Both the position numbers and the translations under genes were made by a program. This document shows, piece after piece, positions 46,630 to 57,586 of a stretch of DNA of 64,000 bases. The notes below the pieces were generated by a model that was given only the letters and a program-made list of their open reading frames with translations, was not told where the DNA came from and did no database searches. Where the stretch lies: assembly GCA_000635495.1 (NCBI GenBank), contig JFLW01000087.1:1-64000 (forward strand), written 5' to 3'. The stretch comes from Prochlorococcus sp. scB243_495K23 (GTDB taxonomy: Bacteria > Cyanobacteriota > Cyanobacteriia > PCC-6307 > Cyanobiaceae). The stretch's first letter is position 1. Every line of letters begins with the position of its first letter.

Positions 46630-47916
46630 ATGAAGATCATAAATAAAAAAAAAGAAGCTATTGAAGAATTAAAAAGGATTTCTACTCGAACTAATTCAGA
46701 AAACAATAATAAGATAAATAGAATTGTTGAAGAAATTATCCAAGAGGTAAAAATTTCTGGAGATATAGCGGTAGAAAAATATACGAAAAAATTTGATGGT
46801 TTCTACCCTAACCCTATGCAAGTGAGTGCGAATCAAATAAAAAATGCATGGGATGAAATCGATAACAATTTGAAGCGCTCACTTATGGTAGCTCATGAAA
46901 GAATTCAAAAATTCCATGAAAAAGAAATTCCTCAATCTTTTACTATAAAAGGTGAATATGGTGATATCGTCCAAAGAAGATGGAGACCAGTTAAAAATGC
47001 AGGTATTTATATTCCTGGAGGTAGAGCTGCTTATCCAAGTACAGTATTGATGAATGCTATACCTGCAAAAGTAGCAGGAGTAGAAGAAATTATAATGGTA
47101 TCTCCTGGGAATAAAGAAGGAAAAATAAACAAAACTGTTTTAGCTGCAGCTTACTTATCAGGGATCAATAAAGTATTTAGAATTGGAGGAGCTCAGGCAA
47201 TTGGTGCTTTAGCATTTGGCACAAGTCAAATCAATAAAGTTGATGTTATTTCAGGTCCAGGGAATATATATGTTACAACTGCGAAAAAACTCATTTATGG
47301 CTCTACAGGGATTGATTCTTTAGCTGGTCCAAGTGAAATATTAATCATTGCAGATGAAACAGCTCAGAGCACTCATATAGCATCTGATCTACTAGCGCAA
47401 GCAGAACATGATCCTTTAGCTTCATCAATACTTTTAACTACATCAAAAAACCAGGCAAAAGAAGTTTTGGAAGAACTTTATAGAAAAATAGATGATCATC
47501 CAAGAAAAGAAATTTGCATGCAATCAATAAAAAATTGGGGTTTAATTGTGATTTGCGAGAATTACGAATCATGTGTTGAACTAAGCAATAACTTTGCCCC
47601 TGAACACCTAGAAATCCTTACCATAGATTCAAAAAAAATTCTTGCAAGTATAGAGAATGCAGGAGCTATATTTTTAGGAAAATGGACGCCAGAAGCTGTT
47701 GGAGATTATCTTGCCGGACCAAATCATACTTTACCCACGTCAGGAAATTCTAGATTTAGCGGTTCTTTAGGGGTTGAAACTTTTATGAAAAATACTTCAA
47801 TAATTGAATTTAATGAAGAAAGTTTAAAAGTTAATAGCCTTGATATTATTAATCTTGCTAAAAGTGAAGGATTACATAGCCACGCTAACTCTGTAGAAAT
47901 AAGATTTGAAGATTAG
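46630..47916 (+). CDS. hisD: Histidinol dehydrogenase
   Basis: The 428-residue zinc enzyme performs the last two oxidations from L-histidinol to L-histidine. The signature regions are [57 protein letters not shown] and LLAQAEHDP, and the C-terminal NHTLPTSG. Length fits the family. The gene stands alone, away from other his genes, as is common in cyanobacteria. Its TAG overlaps the rpiA TAA by two of four bases in TTAG. Confidence 0.97.
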   Translation: MKIINKKKEAIEELKRISTRTNSENNNKINRIVEEIIQEVKISGDIAVEKYTKKFDGFYPNPMQVSANQIKNAWDEIDNNLKRSLMVAHERIQKFHEKEIPQSFTIKGEYGDIVQRRWRPVKNAGIYIPGGRAAYPSTVLMNAIPAKVAGVEEIIMVSPGNKEGKINKTVLAAAYLSGINKVFRIGGAQAIGALAFGTSQINKVDVISGPGNIYVTTAKKLIYGSTGIDSLAGPSEILIIADETAQSTHIASDLLAQAEHDPLASSILLTTSKNQAKEVLEELYRKIDDHPRKEICMQSIKNWGLIVICENYESCVELSNNFAPEHLEILTIDSKKILASIENAGAIFLGKWTPEAVGDYLAGPNHTLPTSGNSRFSGSLGVETFMKNTSIIEFNEESLKVNSLDIINLAKSEGLHSHANSVEIRFED

Positions 47917-48626
47917 CTAGCTCTTGAGGGTGAGTAAACCATCGGAATGTTATCTTCAATTTTACCAACTAATACTTTGTCTGTAAGATCAACGAATAAT
48001 CCATTTTCTAATACTCCTGGAATATTATTAATCTTCATTTCAATGTCTTTTGGATTCTTAATACCATCATTAAATAATACATCTAAGATGAGGTTGCCTT
48101 GGTCAGTAACAACTGGGCCAGCTTTTTTAATAGCCATTCTTAAGGAAGAACTTCCATTCATTTCTGAAATGACTTCCTGAACTTGCTTCCAAGCATTTGG
48201 AAGAACTTCTACAGGTAAAGGGAAAGATTGATTTAGATTTTGTACGAGTTTAGTTTCATCAACAACAATCAACAACTGATTAGCTTTAGATGCCACTAAC
48301 TTTTCTCTAACGTGGCATGCTCCTCCTCCTTTTATTAATTGAAATCCTGGATCAACTTCATCTGCTCCATCGATAGCTAGATCAATTTGAGATACAGAAG
48401 CTAAATCGATGAGCGGGATATCTAGTTCAAGTGCTAAAACTTCTGATTGAAAAGAAGTTGCAACACCTCTTATATTTTGGAGTTTCCCAGAACGCATTTC
48501 ATCCGCAAGGCTTTTTATCATTAACGCAGCTGTAGATCCAGAACCTAATCCAAGAATCATGTTACTCTTTACTTCCTTTATTGCTGCATCAGCAACAACT
48601 TGTTTCATTTGAGTTTGTGAATCCAA
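47913..48626 (-). CDS. rpiA: Ribose-5-phosphate isomerase A
   Basis: The 237-residue enzyme interconverts ribose-5-phosphate and ribulose-5-phosphate, needed in the Calvin cycle and pentose phosphate pathway. The phosphate-binding [12 protein letters not shown] is near residues 26-37, with [21 protein letters not shown] containing the catalytic Asp pair and the EKLVASKA lysine region. Length is normal. It follows the HtrA gene on the minus strand only by direction; it is upstream-separated by 47 bases. Confidence 0.96.
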   Translation of the reverse strand: MDSQTQMKQVVADAAIKEVKSNMILGLGSGSTAALMIKSLADEMRSGKLQNIRGVATSFQSEVLALELDIPLIDLASVSQIDLAIDGADEVDPGFQLIKGGGACHVREKLVASKANQLLIVVDETKLVQNLNQSFPLPVEVLPNAWKQVQEVISEMNGSSSLRMAIKKAGPVVTDQGNLILDVLFNDGIKNPKDIEMKINNIPGVLENGLFVDLTDKVLVGKIEDNIPMVYSPSRAS

Positions 48627-48673
48627 AATCTTTTTCCCTAATCGTTATAGATTATTAAATTTCAATGGGTGAT

Positions 48674-49828
<1,155 letters not shown>

Positions 49829-49962
49829 TTAATAAATCTAATTGAAGAAAGAGATTATTGTTGTTTTTTTGTTTACATCCATAAAATGCATATTTTTAAA
49901 TTTTTCTATAGAAAAAACTTCTTAATGTGTGAAAATAAATTTTAAATAAATTATAAATAAAT

Positions 49963-50430
49963 TTGAATAAAGAAAACAAAAGTAAACTAGAAGCTTTATT
50001 AGAAAAAGCTGCTAATGAGCGGGATTTAGAAATCTGCGGTTTAAATATACAAACGAATCAAAATCCAATTGTTATTGAAATAATTATAAGAAAAACTAAT
50101 GGGGATGACATTTCCTTAGATGATTGTGCACTATTTAATACCCCAGCATCTGACGAAATAGAAAAATCAAATCTTTTAAATTGTTCATATGTGTTAGAAA
50201 TTAGTAGTCAAGGGGTCAGTGATGAATTAACCTCAGAAAGAGACTTCAAAACTTTTAAAGGTTTTCCAGTTAATGTTGAGTTAAACCAAAAGAATTCAAA
50301 AATAAAATTTCTGAATGGTTTACTTTATGAAAAGTCTAAAGATTATTTAGCCATTAACATAAAAGGTAAGATTAAAAAAATCCCTTTTGATGAAGTACTA
50401 AAAATTAGTCTTTGTACAATAAAAGATTAA
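49963..50430 (+). CDS. rimP: Ribosome maturation factor RimP
   Basis: The 155-residue protein assists 30S assembly. The N-terminal domain includes [19 protein letters not shown] and [11 protein letters not shown], and the middle has [20 protein letters not shown], the RimP form of the LEVSSPG motif with SQG in place of SPG. The start is a TTG at 49963; no ATG or GTG is available nearby in frame. Position directly before nusA supports the call. Confidence 0.9.
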   Translation: MNKENKSKLEALLEKAANERDLEICGLNIQTNQNPIVIEIIIRKTNGDDISLDDCALFNTPASDEIEKSNLLNCSYVLEISSQGVSDELTSERDFKTFKGFPVNVELNQKNSKIKFLNGLLYEKSKDYLAINIKGKIKKIPFDEVLKISLCTIKD

Positions 50431-50463
50431 TTATTTCAACCATTATTCAAATCTCCATCATAG

Positions 50464-51867
50464 ATGGCATTAGTTATTCTCCCAGGTTTAAACAATCTCA
50501 TTGAAGACATTAGTGAGGAAAAAAAGTTACCTCCTAATATCGTGGAATTAGCCTTACGCGAAGCTTTATTAAAAGGATACGAAAAATATAGAAAAACTTT
50601 TTACATTGGAGTTAACCAAGATCCATTTGATGAAGAGTATTTCAGTAATTTTGATGTTGGACTAGATCTAGATGAAGAAGGGTATAGGATATTATCGAGT
50701 AAAATAATTGTTGAAGAAGTTGAGAGCGAAGATCATCAAATATCTCTTGAAGAAGTTAAACAAGTAGCAGATGATGCGCAAATAGGCGACACAGTCGTTT
50801 TAGACGTTACTCCAGAAAAAGAGGATTTTGGGCGAATGGCTGCTTCAACAACAAAGCAAGTTTTAGCCCAAAAATTAAGAGATCAACAACGAAAAATGAT
50901 CCAAGAAGAATTTGCAGATTTGGAAGATCCTGTTTTAACTGCAAGAGTTATAAGATTTGAAAGACAATCAGTAATTATGGGAGTTAGTTCGGGTATTGGT
51001 AGACCTGAAGTAGAGGCCGAACTTCCCAAGAGAGATCAATTACCAAATGATAATTATAGAGCAAATGCAACTTTCAAAGTATTTTTGAAGGAAGTTAGCG
51101 AAATTGCAAGAAAAGGGCCGCAACTTTTTGTAAGTAGAGCAAATGCTGGTTTAGTGGTTTATTTATTTGAAAATGAAGTCCCGGAGATTCAAGAAGGTAC
51201 AGTGAAAATTGTTGCTGTTTCAAGAGAAGCCAACCCTCCTTCAAGAGCTGTTGGGCCAAGAACAAAAGTAGCTGTTGATAGTGTCGAAGAAGAAGTGGAC
51301 CCTGTAGGTGCCTGTATTGGAGCTAGAGGAGCAAGAATTCAACAAGTAGTAAATGAATTAAGAGGAGAAAAAATTGATGTTATTAAATGGTCATCTAATC
51401 CAATACAGTATATTTTAAACTCTTTAAGTCCTGCGAAAGTCGATCAAGTAAGACTTGTAGACCCAACAGGGCAACATGCGCACGTACTAGTTCCACCTGA
51501 TCAATTAAGTCTCGCAATTGGTAGAGAAGGTCAAAATGTAAGACTTGCCGCAAGATTAACTGGTTGGAAGATTGATGTTAAAAACTCACATGAATACGAT
51601 CAGGAAGCAGAAGATGCTGCAGTCTCTGAATTAATCATTCAAAGGGAAGATGAAGAGAATCTCCAAAGAGAAGCTGAACTAAGATTAGAAGCAGAACAAG
51701 CTGAGCGTGCGGCAGAAGATGCAAGATTAAGAGAGCTTTATCCCCTTCCCGAAGATGAAGAAGAATATGAAGAGGACCAATATGAAGGAGAAGAATTCAC
51801 AGATAATGATCCATTAGAGACTGTTCAAGATACTGAGATATCTGCCAAAGAGGAAAAAAAACGGTGA
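50464..51867 (+). CDS. nusA: Transcription termination/antitermination protein NusA
   Basis: The 467-residue RNA polymerase-binding factor has an N-terminal domain (about 1-130), an S1 domain (about 140-210), and two KH domains (about 230-375; VGACIGARGARIQQVVNELRGE split here as VGACIGARGARI then QQVVNELRGE, and later LAIGREGQNVRLAARLTGW). The C-terminal 70 residues are strongly acidic and Glu-rich rather than the repeat domains of E. coli NusA. Its TGA overlaps the GTG of ylxR. Confidence 0.97.
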   Translation: MALVILPGLNNLIEDISEEKKLPPNIVELALREALLKGYEKYRKTFYIGVNQDPFDEEYFSNFDVGLDLDEEGYRILSSKIIVEEVESEDHQISLEEVKQVADDAQIGDTVVLDVTPEKEDFGRMAASTTKQVLAQKLRDQQRKMIQEEFADLEDPVLTARVIRFERQSVIMGVSSGIGRPEVEAELPKRDQLPNDNYRANATFKVFLKEVSEIARKGPQLFVSRANAGLVVYLFENEVPEIQEGTVKIVAVSREANPPSRAVGPRTKVAVDSVEEEVDPVGACIGARGARIQQVVNELRGEKIDVIKWSSNPIQYILNSLSPAKVDQVRLVDPTGQHAHVLVPPDQLSLAIGREGQNVRLAARLTGWKIDVKNSHEYDQEAEDAAVSELIIQREDEENLQREAELRLEAEQAERAAEDARLRELYPLPEDEEEYEEDQYEGEEFTDNDPLETVQDTEISAKEEKKR

Positions 51868-52136
51868 CACAACAAATCCCTGTTTTGCGTGTATGCATTT
51901 CATGTAGAAAAACATATGACCGGAAAGATCTTTTAAAGATTACTAAAGATTATAAGCAAGGCATCATGCTTCAAAAGGGAATGGGGAGATCAGCTTATAT
52001 TTGCAAGTCAAAAAAATGCTACTCAGATTCCAAGATCAAAAAAAAGCTTCAAAAAGCTTTAAAAACATTTTTAGAGCCTGAATTTGTTGAAATTTTTGAA
52101 AAAGAAATTACAAGCTACAATAACTATCCCCATTAA
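51864..52136 (+). CDS. ylxR: YlxR/DUF448 RNA-binding protein
   Basis: The 90-residue basic protein contains RVCISCRKTYDRKDLLKI and GRSAYICKSKKCYSDS, matching the YlxR family, which lies between nusA and infB in many bacteria. It starts at GTG 51864 inside the nusA stop (GTGA). The role is poorly known; it probably binds RNA. It is followed by infB after 56 bases. Confidence 0.92.
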   Translation: MTQQIPVLRVCISCRKTYDRKDLLKITKDYKQGIMLQKGMGRSAYICKSKKCYSDSKIKKKLQKALKTFLEPEFVEIFEKEITSYNNYPH

Positions 52137-52192
52137 GGGAATATAATTAAATTAAATCCTCTTCAATTTCAAAAGAGTACAAATCAGATTAA

Positions 52193-55100
52193 ATGACTAT
52201 CAGCGATAAAATCAGAATTTATGAACTTTCCAGAGACTTAAATCTGGAAAATAAAGATATATTGGATGCCGCTCAAAAACTTTCAATTTCAGTAAAAAGC
52301 CACAGCAGTTCAATTAGTGCAGAGGAAGCAAAAAAAATAAAAAATCTTATTAATAAAAAAAATTCAGATAAAAAAATTCTTTCTATTAAGAAACCTTCGA
52401 TTAAAAAAGAAAATTATAAACAAAACAAAGAAAATGAATCTTCAGTCATCTCTTCTATAAAAGGGAAACCTCTTGAAGACAATTCAAAAAAAAAGCCATT
52501 GTTGATTAAACCTCTTAATAAACCTGAGAATCAAAAAATAATTTCAAATAAACCTACAATTCTCAATAAACCCACAAATACCAACAGTTCACAATCCCGA
52601 GCAAATCTTTCAAATAAAAATATAAATAGTAAACCTTCACAGAATTTAAACCAAGATAAAAAAACTTTTGCAAATAACACAACCCCACCTATCAAAAGTC
52701 CGGCAAAACCACCTATTCAACTAATTGCCAAGCCTAAAAATATAAATAATAATGTTAAATCCAATGAATCTTCCCAGAACATCTCAAGTGCAGGGGATAA
52801 AAGACTACTATCAAATAAACCTGATCAAAATACGAACAACCCCACCACAAAAATTTTTAATAATAGAATGAAAACCCCTGAGCTCGTGGGAGCTCCAATA
52901 AGAAGAGAAGATCCAAAAATAAATCCTAATAAGCAAAATAACAATAAGCAAAACATTGCTTTTAAACAAACTGTCTCAAACAGACCTGGTTCTCCCAATA
53001 GACCTGGCATACCCAATAGGCCTGGTTTAAGAAACAAACCTTCAGATCAAGGCAGACCTGGCTCATTTAATAGGCAAGGCAATCCCAATAGAACTGGTTC
53101 TCCCAATAGACCTGGCATGCCCAATAGGCCTGGTTTAAGAAACAAACCTTCAGATCAAGGCAGACCTGGCTCATTTAATAGGCAAGGCAATCCCAATAGA
53201 ACTGGTTCTCCCAATAGAACTGGTTCTCCCAATAGACCTGGCATACCCAATAGGCCTGGTTCTAAATTCAATGGCCAAAATTCTTCTGGGATAAGGAAGC
53301 CAGTATCACCTAACGAACTTTTACAACTTCAAAAAAATAGTAACTCTGAGAAAGACAATCTAGGTAAAAAGAATAACGCAAAACAAAATATCGATGCACC
53401 TAAGCAGAAGGCGAAAGCGCCTAATAGTCGTCCAAATGCTACTCCAAGTTCTAAAAAAACTCCTCATAGAGCATTTTCAAATAGTTCAAAGAAACCTGGA
53501 AAGACAGACTGGGATGATAGCGCAAAACTTGAAGCATTAAGAAGTAAAAATCCTCAAAAACAAAGGCAGAAAGTTCATATTATTGGTGAAAATGATGATT
53601 CATTAACATCTGAAACCAGTGGATATTCAGGCGAGAAAATTTCAATTTTATCAGCAAGTCTGGCGCGTCCTAAGAAAGAAAAGTCTGAAGAAACTAAATC
53701 TCAAAAATCTATCAAACAATTTAAGAAGAAGAAAAAAGAGACCACAAGACAAAGGCAGAAAAGGAGAGCAATGGAATTAAAGGCTGCCAAAGAGGCCAAA
53801 CAAGTAAGACCTGAAATGATAATAGTTCCCGAAGATAATTTAACTGTTCAAGAATTAGCTGATAAATTAAGCCTTGAAAGTTCCGAAATAATAAAATCTC
53901 TTTTCTTCAAAGGCATAACGGCAACTGTTACTCAATCACTTGACTTAGCAACTATCGAAACAGTAGCAGAAGAATTTGGGGTGCCTGTTTTACAAGATGA
54001 TATCCAAGAAGCTGCTGAGAAAACAGTTGATATGATTGAATCTGATGATATTGATAATCTAATAAGAAGACCACCTGTTATTACAGTGATGGGTCATGTA
54101 GATCATGGCAAAACAAGTCTTTTAGATTCCATCAGAGAATCAAGAGTAGCTTCGGGGGAAGCAGGAGGCATCACTCAACACATAGGAGCTTATCAAGTTG
54201 AATTTGAACATGAATCTCAAAAGAAAAAATTAACTTTTCTTGACACCCCTGGTCATGAAGCCTTTACTGCAATGAGAGCAAGGGGTACAAAGGTTACAGA
54301 TGTAGCTGTTCTTGTAGTTGCTGCAGATGATGGTTGCAGGCCTCAAACACTTGAAGCCATCAGTCATGCAAGAGCTGCAAAAGTACCAATTGTCGTTGCA
54401 ATAAATAAAATTGATAAAGAAGGGGCTTCTCCAGACAGAGTAAAGCAGGAACTATCAGAAAAAGATTTAATTGCTGAAGATTGGGGAGGTGATACAGTGA
54501 TGGTTCCAGTAAGTGCTATCAAAAAACAAAACATTGATAAATTACTCGAAATGATCTTATTGGTTTCAGAGGTAGAAGATCTACAAGCTAACCCAGATAG
54601 ATTTGCAAAAGGTACTGTTATTGAAGCCCACCTAGACAAAGCAAAAGGACCTGTGGCTACTTTGTTAGTACAAAATGGAACCTTGAAATCTGGAGATGTT
54701 TTAGCTGCGGGTTCAGTCCTTGGAAAAATTAGAGCAATGGTTGATGAACATGGTAATAGAATCAAAGAAGCAGGGCCATCATTCCCAGTGGAAGCGCTAG
54801 GATTCAGTGAAGTACCCACTGCAGGGGATGAATTCGAAGTCTACCCTGATGAGAAAACTGGTCGAGCCATTGTCGGAGAAAGGGCAACAGATGCTAGAGC
54901 CACAAAATTAGCTCAGCAAATGGCCTCTAGAAGAGTCAGCTTATCATCATTATCAACTCAAGCAAATGATGGAGAACTTAAAGAGTTAAACTTAATTCTC
55001 AAGGCAGATGTTCAAGGTAGTGTTGAAGCGATATTAGGATCACTAGAACAATTACCAAAAAATGAGGTTCAAGTCAGAGTCCTACTTTCTGCTCCAGGAG

Positions 55101-55594
55101 AAATAACTGAGACAGATATCGATCTCGCTGCTGCATCTGGATCGGTAATCATTGGATTTAACACCTCATTAGCTTCTGGAGCGAAGAGAGCAGCTGATGC
55201 TAATGACGTTGATGTAAGAGAATATGAAGTAATCTATAAACTCTTAGAAGATATTCAGTTGGCCATGGAAGGGCTACTTGAACCTGATCTTGTTGAAGAA
55301 TCATTAGGGCAAGCTGAAGTTAGAGCAACTTTCGCAGTTGGCAAAGGAGCTATTGCGGGCTGTTATATACAAACTGGCAAATTACAAAGGAATTGTTCTC
55401 TGAGAGTTATTAGATCAGAAAAAGTAATATTTGAGGGTAATTTAGACTCTCTAAAAAGAGCTAAAGATGATGTAAAAGAAGTAAACACAGGTTTTGAGTG
55501 TGGAGTTGGCTGCGATAAATTCTCTTCATGGATTGAAGGAGATGTAATAGAAGCATTCAAATTTGTCACTAAAAAAAGGACCTTATCACAATAA
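52193..55594 (+). CDS. infB: Translation initiation factor IF-2
   Basis: The 1133-residue GTPase places initiator tRNA on the ribosome. Residues about 1-620 form a long basic, Lys/Asn/Pro/Ser-rich N-terminal region with low complexity, and residues about 262-362 contain an NRPGxPNRPG repeat. The GTPase core has GHVDHGKT at residues 634-641, DTPGHEAF and NKIDK, followed by domains II-IV to the end. The core is normal; the repeat is a near-exact 108-bp DNA duplication. Located last in rimP-nusA-ylxR-infB. Confidence 0.98.
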   Translation: MTISDKIRIYELSRDLNLENKDILDAAQKLSISVKSHSSSISAEEAKKIKNLINKKNSDKKILSIKKPSIKKENYKQNKENESSVISSIKGKPLEDNSKKKPLLIKPLNKPENQKIISNKPTILNKPTNTNSSQSRANLSNKNINSKPSQNLNQDKKTFANNTTPPIKSPAKPPIQLIAKPKNINNNVKSNESSQNISSAGDKRLLSNKPDQNTNNPTTKIFNNRMKTPELVGAPIRREDPKINPNKQNNNKQNIAFKQTVSNRPGSPNRPGIPNRPGLRNKPSDQGRPGSFNRQGNPNRTGSPNRPGMPNRPGLRNKPSDQGRPGSFNRQGNPNRTGSPNRTGSPNRPGIPNRPGSKFNGQNSSGIRKPVSPNELLQLQKNSNSEKDNLGKKNNAKQNIDAPKQKAKAPNSRPNATPSSKKTPHRAFSNSSKKPGKTDWDDSAKLEALRSKNPQKQRQKVHIIGENDDSLTSETSGYSGEKISILSASLARPKKEKSEETKSQKSIKQFKKKKKETTRQRQKRRAMELKAAKEAKQVRPEMIIVPEDNLTVQELADKLSLESSEIIKSLFFKGITATVTQSLDLATIETVAEEFGVPVLQDDIQEAAEKTVDMIESDDIDNLIRRPPVITVMGHVDHGKTSLLDSIRESRVASGEAGGITQHIGAYQVEFEHESQKKKLTFLDTPGHEAFTAMRARGTKVTDVAVLVVAADDGCRPQTLEAISHARAAKVPIVVAINKIDKEGASPDRVKQELSEKDLIAEDWGGDTVMVPVSAIKKQNIDKLLEMILLVSEVEDLQANPDRFAKGTVIEAHLDKAKGPVATLLVQNGTLKSGDVLAAGSVLGKIRAMVDEHGNRIKEAGPSFPVEALGFSEVPTAGDEFEVYPDEKTGRAIVGERATDARATKLAQQMASRRVSLSSLSTQANDGELKELNLILKADVQGSVEAILGSLEQLPKNEVQVRVLLSAPGEITETDIDLAAASGSVIIGFNTSLASGAKRAADANDVDVREYEVIYKLLEDIQLAMEGLLEPDLVEESLGQAEVRATFAVGKGAIAGCYIQTGKLQRNCSLRVIRSEKVIFEGNLDSLKRAKDDVKEVNTGFECGVGCDKFSSWIEGDVIEAFKFVTKKRTLSQ
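52991..53263 (+). repeat. 108-bp tandem duplication with 18-bp sub-units inside infB
   Basis: Copy 1 (52991-53098) and copy 2 (53099-53206) appear to differ at a single base (catacc versus catgcc), encoding 36 residues each. A partial third copy starts at 53207, first as an 18-bp unit TCTCCCAATAGAACTGGT and then TCTCCCAATAGACCTGGC and onward. The protein repeat is [20 protein letters not shown] and so on. All lengths are multiples of three, so the frame is kept. Confidence 0.9.
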
Positions 55595-55607
55595 TTAAAC
55601 ATCTAGC

Positions 55608-55640
55608 TTATTAATCTTTATTTCTGTCAAAGATTAATAA
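55608..55640. terminator. 12-bp inverted repeat between convergent infB and DUF3493 genes
   Basis: TTATTAATCTTT (55608-55619) and AAAGATTAATAA (55629-55640) are perfect inverted copies around a 9-base loop. It begins 14 bases after the infB stop and overlaps the last codons and the stop of the minus-strand DUF3493 gene. It is AT-rich and has no long T-run on either side, so it is at best a weak bidirectional terminator or a 3'-end stabiliser. Confidence 0.5.
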
Positions 55641-55847
55641 AGTGGGAAATATTACGCAAGCACCCAACTGTATGAGAAGATTATTTTGCTGCAATTCAGT
55701 TCCGCTTGCAATTCTCGAAAGCATTATTATAAGTCCCAAAAATGCAGAACCGCTAAAAGCTATCCACAATATTCTTCTCAATCCTTTGAAAGGAGCTTGA
55801 GATTCCTTTAATAATTTCTTTTTCAATTCAGGATCTATTTTTGACAT
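55611..55847 (-). CDS. DUF3493 family membrane protein
   Basis: The 78-residue protein starts MSKIDPELKKKLLKESQAPF and continues KGLRRILWIAFSGSAFLG, with two membrane segments (about residues 24-44 and 54-70). The APFKGLRR pattern fits DUF3493, a cyanobacterial/plastid family that includes the plant PSII assembly factor LPA3 as I recall. I use the ATG at 55847; the frame extends four codons to a TTG at 55859. It is convergent with infB and divergent from the tRNA gene. Confidence 0.75.
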   Translation of the reverse strand: MSKIDPELKKKLLKESQAPFKGLRRILWIAFSGSAFLGLIIMLSRIASGTELQQNNLLIQLGACVIFPTLLIFDRNKD

Positions 55848-55901
55848 AAATTCTTTCAATTATAAAATTAAGTCTATACGAAAAATTCAATATTTAATTT
55901 T

Positions 55902-55973
55902 GCCGGTATAGCTCAGCGGCAGAGCAACTGTCTCGTAAACAGTAGGTCATTGGTTCAATTCCAATTATCGGCA
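55902..55973 (+). tRNA. tRNA-Thr (anticodon CGU)
   Basis: The 72-base sequence folds as a cloverleaf: acceptor GCCGGTA pairs with TATCGGC (one G-U pair), the anticodon arm is ACTGT-CTCGTAA-ACAGT with anticodon CGT at 55934-55936, and the T arm is ATTGG-TTCAATT-CCAAT. The discriminator base is A at 55973 and CCA is not encoded. It reads ACG codons. A membrane glycosyltransferase gene starts only 18 bases downstream. Confidence 0.97.
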
Positions 55974-55991
55974 CTTACAAAGCCAATTAAA

Positions 55992-57545
55992 ATGATTAAT
56001 AAAATTCTAAAATATGGATATCTTTTTAAATTATTTGTTTTTATTCCTCTTATTTTTTCTTTTGGCAAAAGAAGTTATATTGCGTTTGATGAAGGTTTTT
56101 ATGCACTACAAGCTAGATGGATATTAGAAAAGGGTAACTGGACAATTCCACTTTGGTGGGATGAATATGTTTTAGATAGAACAATAGGATTACAGTTTTT
56201 AATAGCAAAGTCACAAGACTTTTTTGGAAGAAATATTTTTGCTGCATATCTACCAACAACTGTAGCTTCAATATTGATGCTTTTTACAACTTATAAATTA
56301 CATGAAGAATTATTTAATAAAAAATATGCAATTATATCTCCACTAATCCTTGCTACTACATATCTGTGGTTTGACTACTCACACTTAGCCACTCAAGATA
56401 TTATTTATTCATGTTTAGTAACTATTGGAGTATTAGCTTTAGTCAAAATAAAAAGTAAAAATAACAAATTCTATATTCTGCTTTTTGGAATTTGGATTGG
56501 TTTAGCTTTTATGATTAAAACTTTTTTAGTTTTTGTACCGTTATTATCACTAATACCATATATTTCTTTTAAAAAAAATTTTTTATTCATCAAATTTTTT
56601 TGGATAGGACTACTAATTGGATTTATTCCTTTTTTCTTTTGGACATTTTCTATCAACCCTTATTTAGACAAAAATATTATTTTTTACTTAGTTGAAAAGT
56701 TTAACTTTCTATCAAGTAAAAATACTTTTACAAATCCTTTCTATTATTATTTCTGGAATTTACCCGTAACATTTTTACCATGGAGTTTTTTTGCAATTAT
56801 TGGCACAACATACAATATATTTCAAGGTAAAGAGAATAAATATATACTAGCTTTTTTCCCGTTAATTTTAGTAGCGTCCCTTAGCATTTTCTCTACAAAG
56901 ACTCCCTATTATACTCTACAAATCTCATCTATTTTTTCATTAAATACTTTTGTAGGAATAAAGTATTTATTCAATTCTTATAAATGCAGTCGATTTTTTA
57001 TATTTATCACTTCAAAAATAATTCCATTATTTATATTTGCTCTAACTTTCACATATTATTTTTTCTTTAAAGATTCACTTAACTTTAATACAAGGGAAAA
57101 TACGTTTATTATTCTTGGATTATTATCTTTCGGCTTATCTTGGTCATTAATAAAACATGGAAATTCATTCAAAGAAATATTAATAACTCTAATAATTGGA
57201 CCTTACTTATTCACTTCATTTATTTTACAATCAGGTTTGTTCACTGATAGATCTAGAGAACTAAGAGAGAAAATGGAATATGTTTCATCCCTTGATTTAG
57301 TGAAAAATCAAACGATCATGGTTGATAAAAAAGGAATCAACAACTCTCGATCGCAATCAAAAATCATAAGGATTTCATTATCAACTCCTAAATTAGGTGG
57401 GGGATTAGAGAGTATTAATCAGTTAAAAAAATCTGAATTAGCATGGACAACTGACCTTAAAACAATAAAAAATAATAATGATTCTTTCGAAGTGATATAC
57501 GAAGATGATGTTTTAAATCCATGGAAATTAATATTAAAAAAGTAA
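55992..57545 (+). CDS. GT39/ArnT-like membrane glycosyltransferase
   Basis: The 517-residue polytopic protein has about ten to twelve membrane segments and, in the first outside loop, the Asp33-Glu34 pair (AFDEGFYALQARW) typical of PMT/ArnT-type GT-C enzymes that use lipid-linked sugar donors. A soluble C-terminal part covers about 425-517. I start at ATG 55992; the frame also runs back into the tRNA gene, which is not coding. Very AT-rich even for this genome: 14 of 60 bases at 56641-56700 are G or C. Sugar and acceptor are unknown. Confidence 0.85.
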   Translation: MINKILKYGYLFKLFVFIPLIFSFGKRSYIAFDEGFYALQARWILEKGNWTIPLWWDEYVLDRTIGLQFLIAKSQDFFGRNIFAAYLPTTVASILMLFTTYKLHEELFNKKYAIISPLILATTYLWFDYSHLATQDIIYSCLVTIGVLALVKIKSKNNKFYILLFGIWIGLAFMIKTFLVFVPLLSLIPYISFKKNFLFIKFFWIGLLIGFIPFFFWTFSINPYLDKNIIFYLVEKFNFLSSKNTFTNPFYYYFWNLPVTFLPWSFFAIIGTTYNIFQGKENKYILAFFPLILVASLSIFSTKTPYYTLQISSIFSLNTFVGIKYLFNSYKCSRFFIFITSKIIPLFIFALTFTYYFFFKDSLNFNTRENTFIILGLLSFGLSWSLIKHGNSFKEILITLIIGPYLFTSFILQSGLFTDRSRELREKMEYVSSLDLVKNQTIMVDKKGINNSRSQSKIIRISLSTPKLGGGLESINQLKKSELAWTTDLKTIKNNNDSFEVIYEDDVLNPWKLILKK

Positions 57546-57586
57546 ATAATCAATATATAATAAATTGTCGTTTGTAATCTTTCATA

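Noticed and set aside
52991-53263. Repeats considered as a CRISPR array
   Set aside because: The units are contiguous, in frame, without spacers, and encode the IF-2 linker.
54364-54819. 151-codon antisense frame within infB
   Set aside because: It mirrors the conserved GTPase and domain II codons of IF-2; a shadow of strong codon bias.
55950-55991. Longer start for the GT39 gene inside the tRNA gene
   Set aside because: The added residues are tRNA sequence read as codons; the ATG at 55992 gives a normal GT-C N-terminus.
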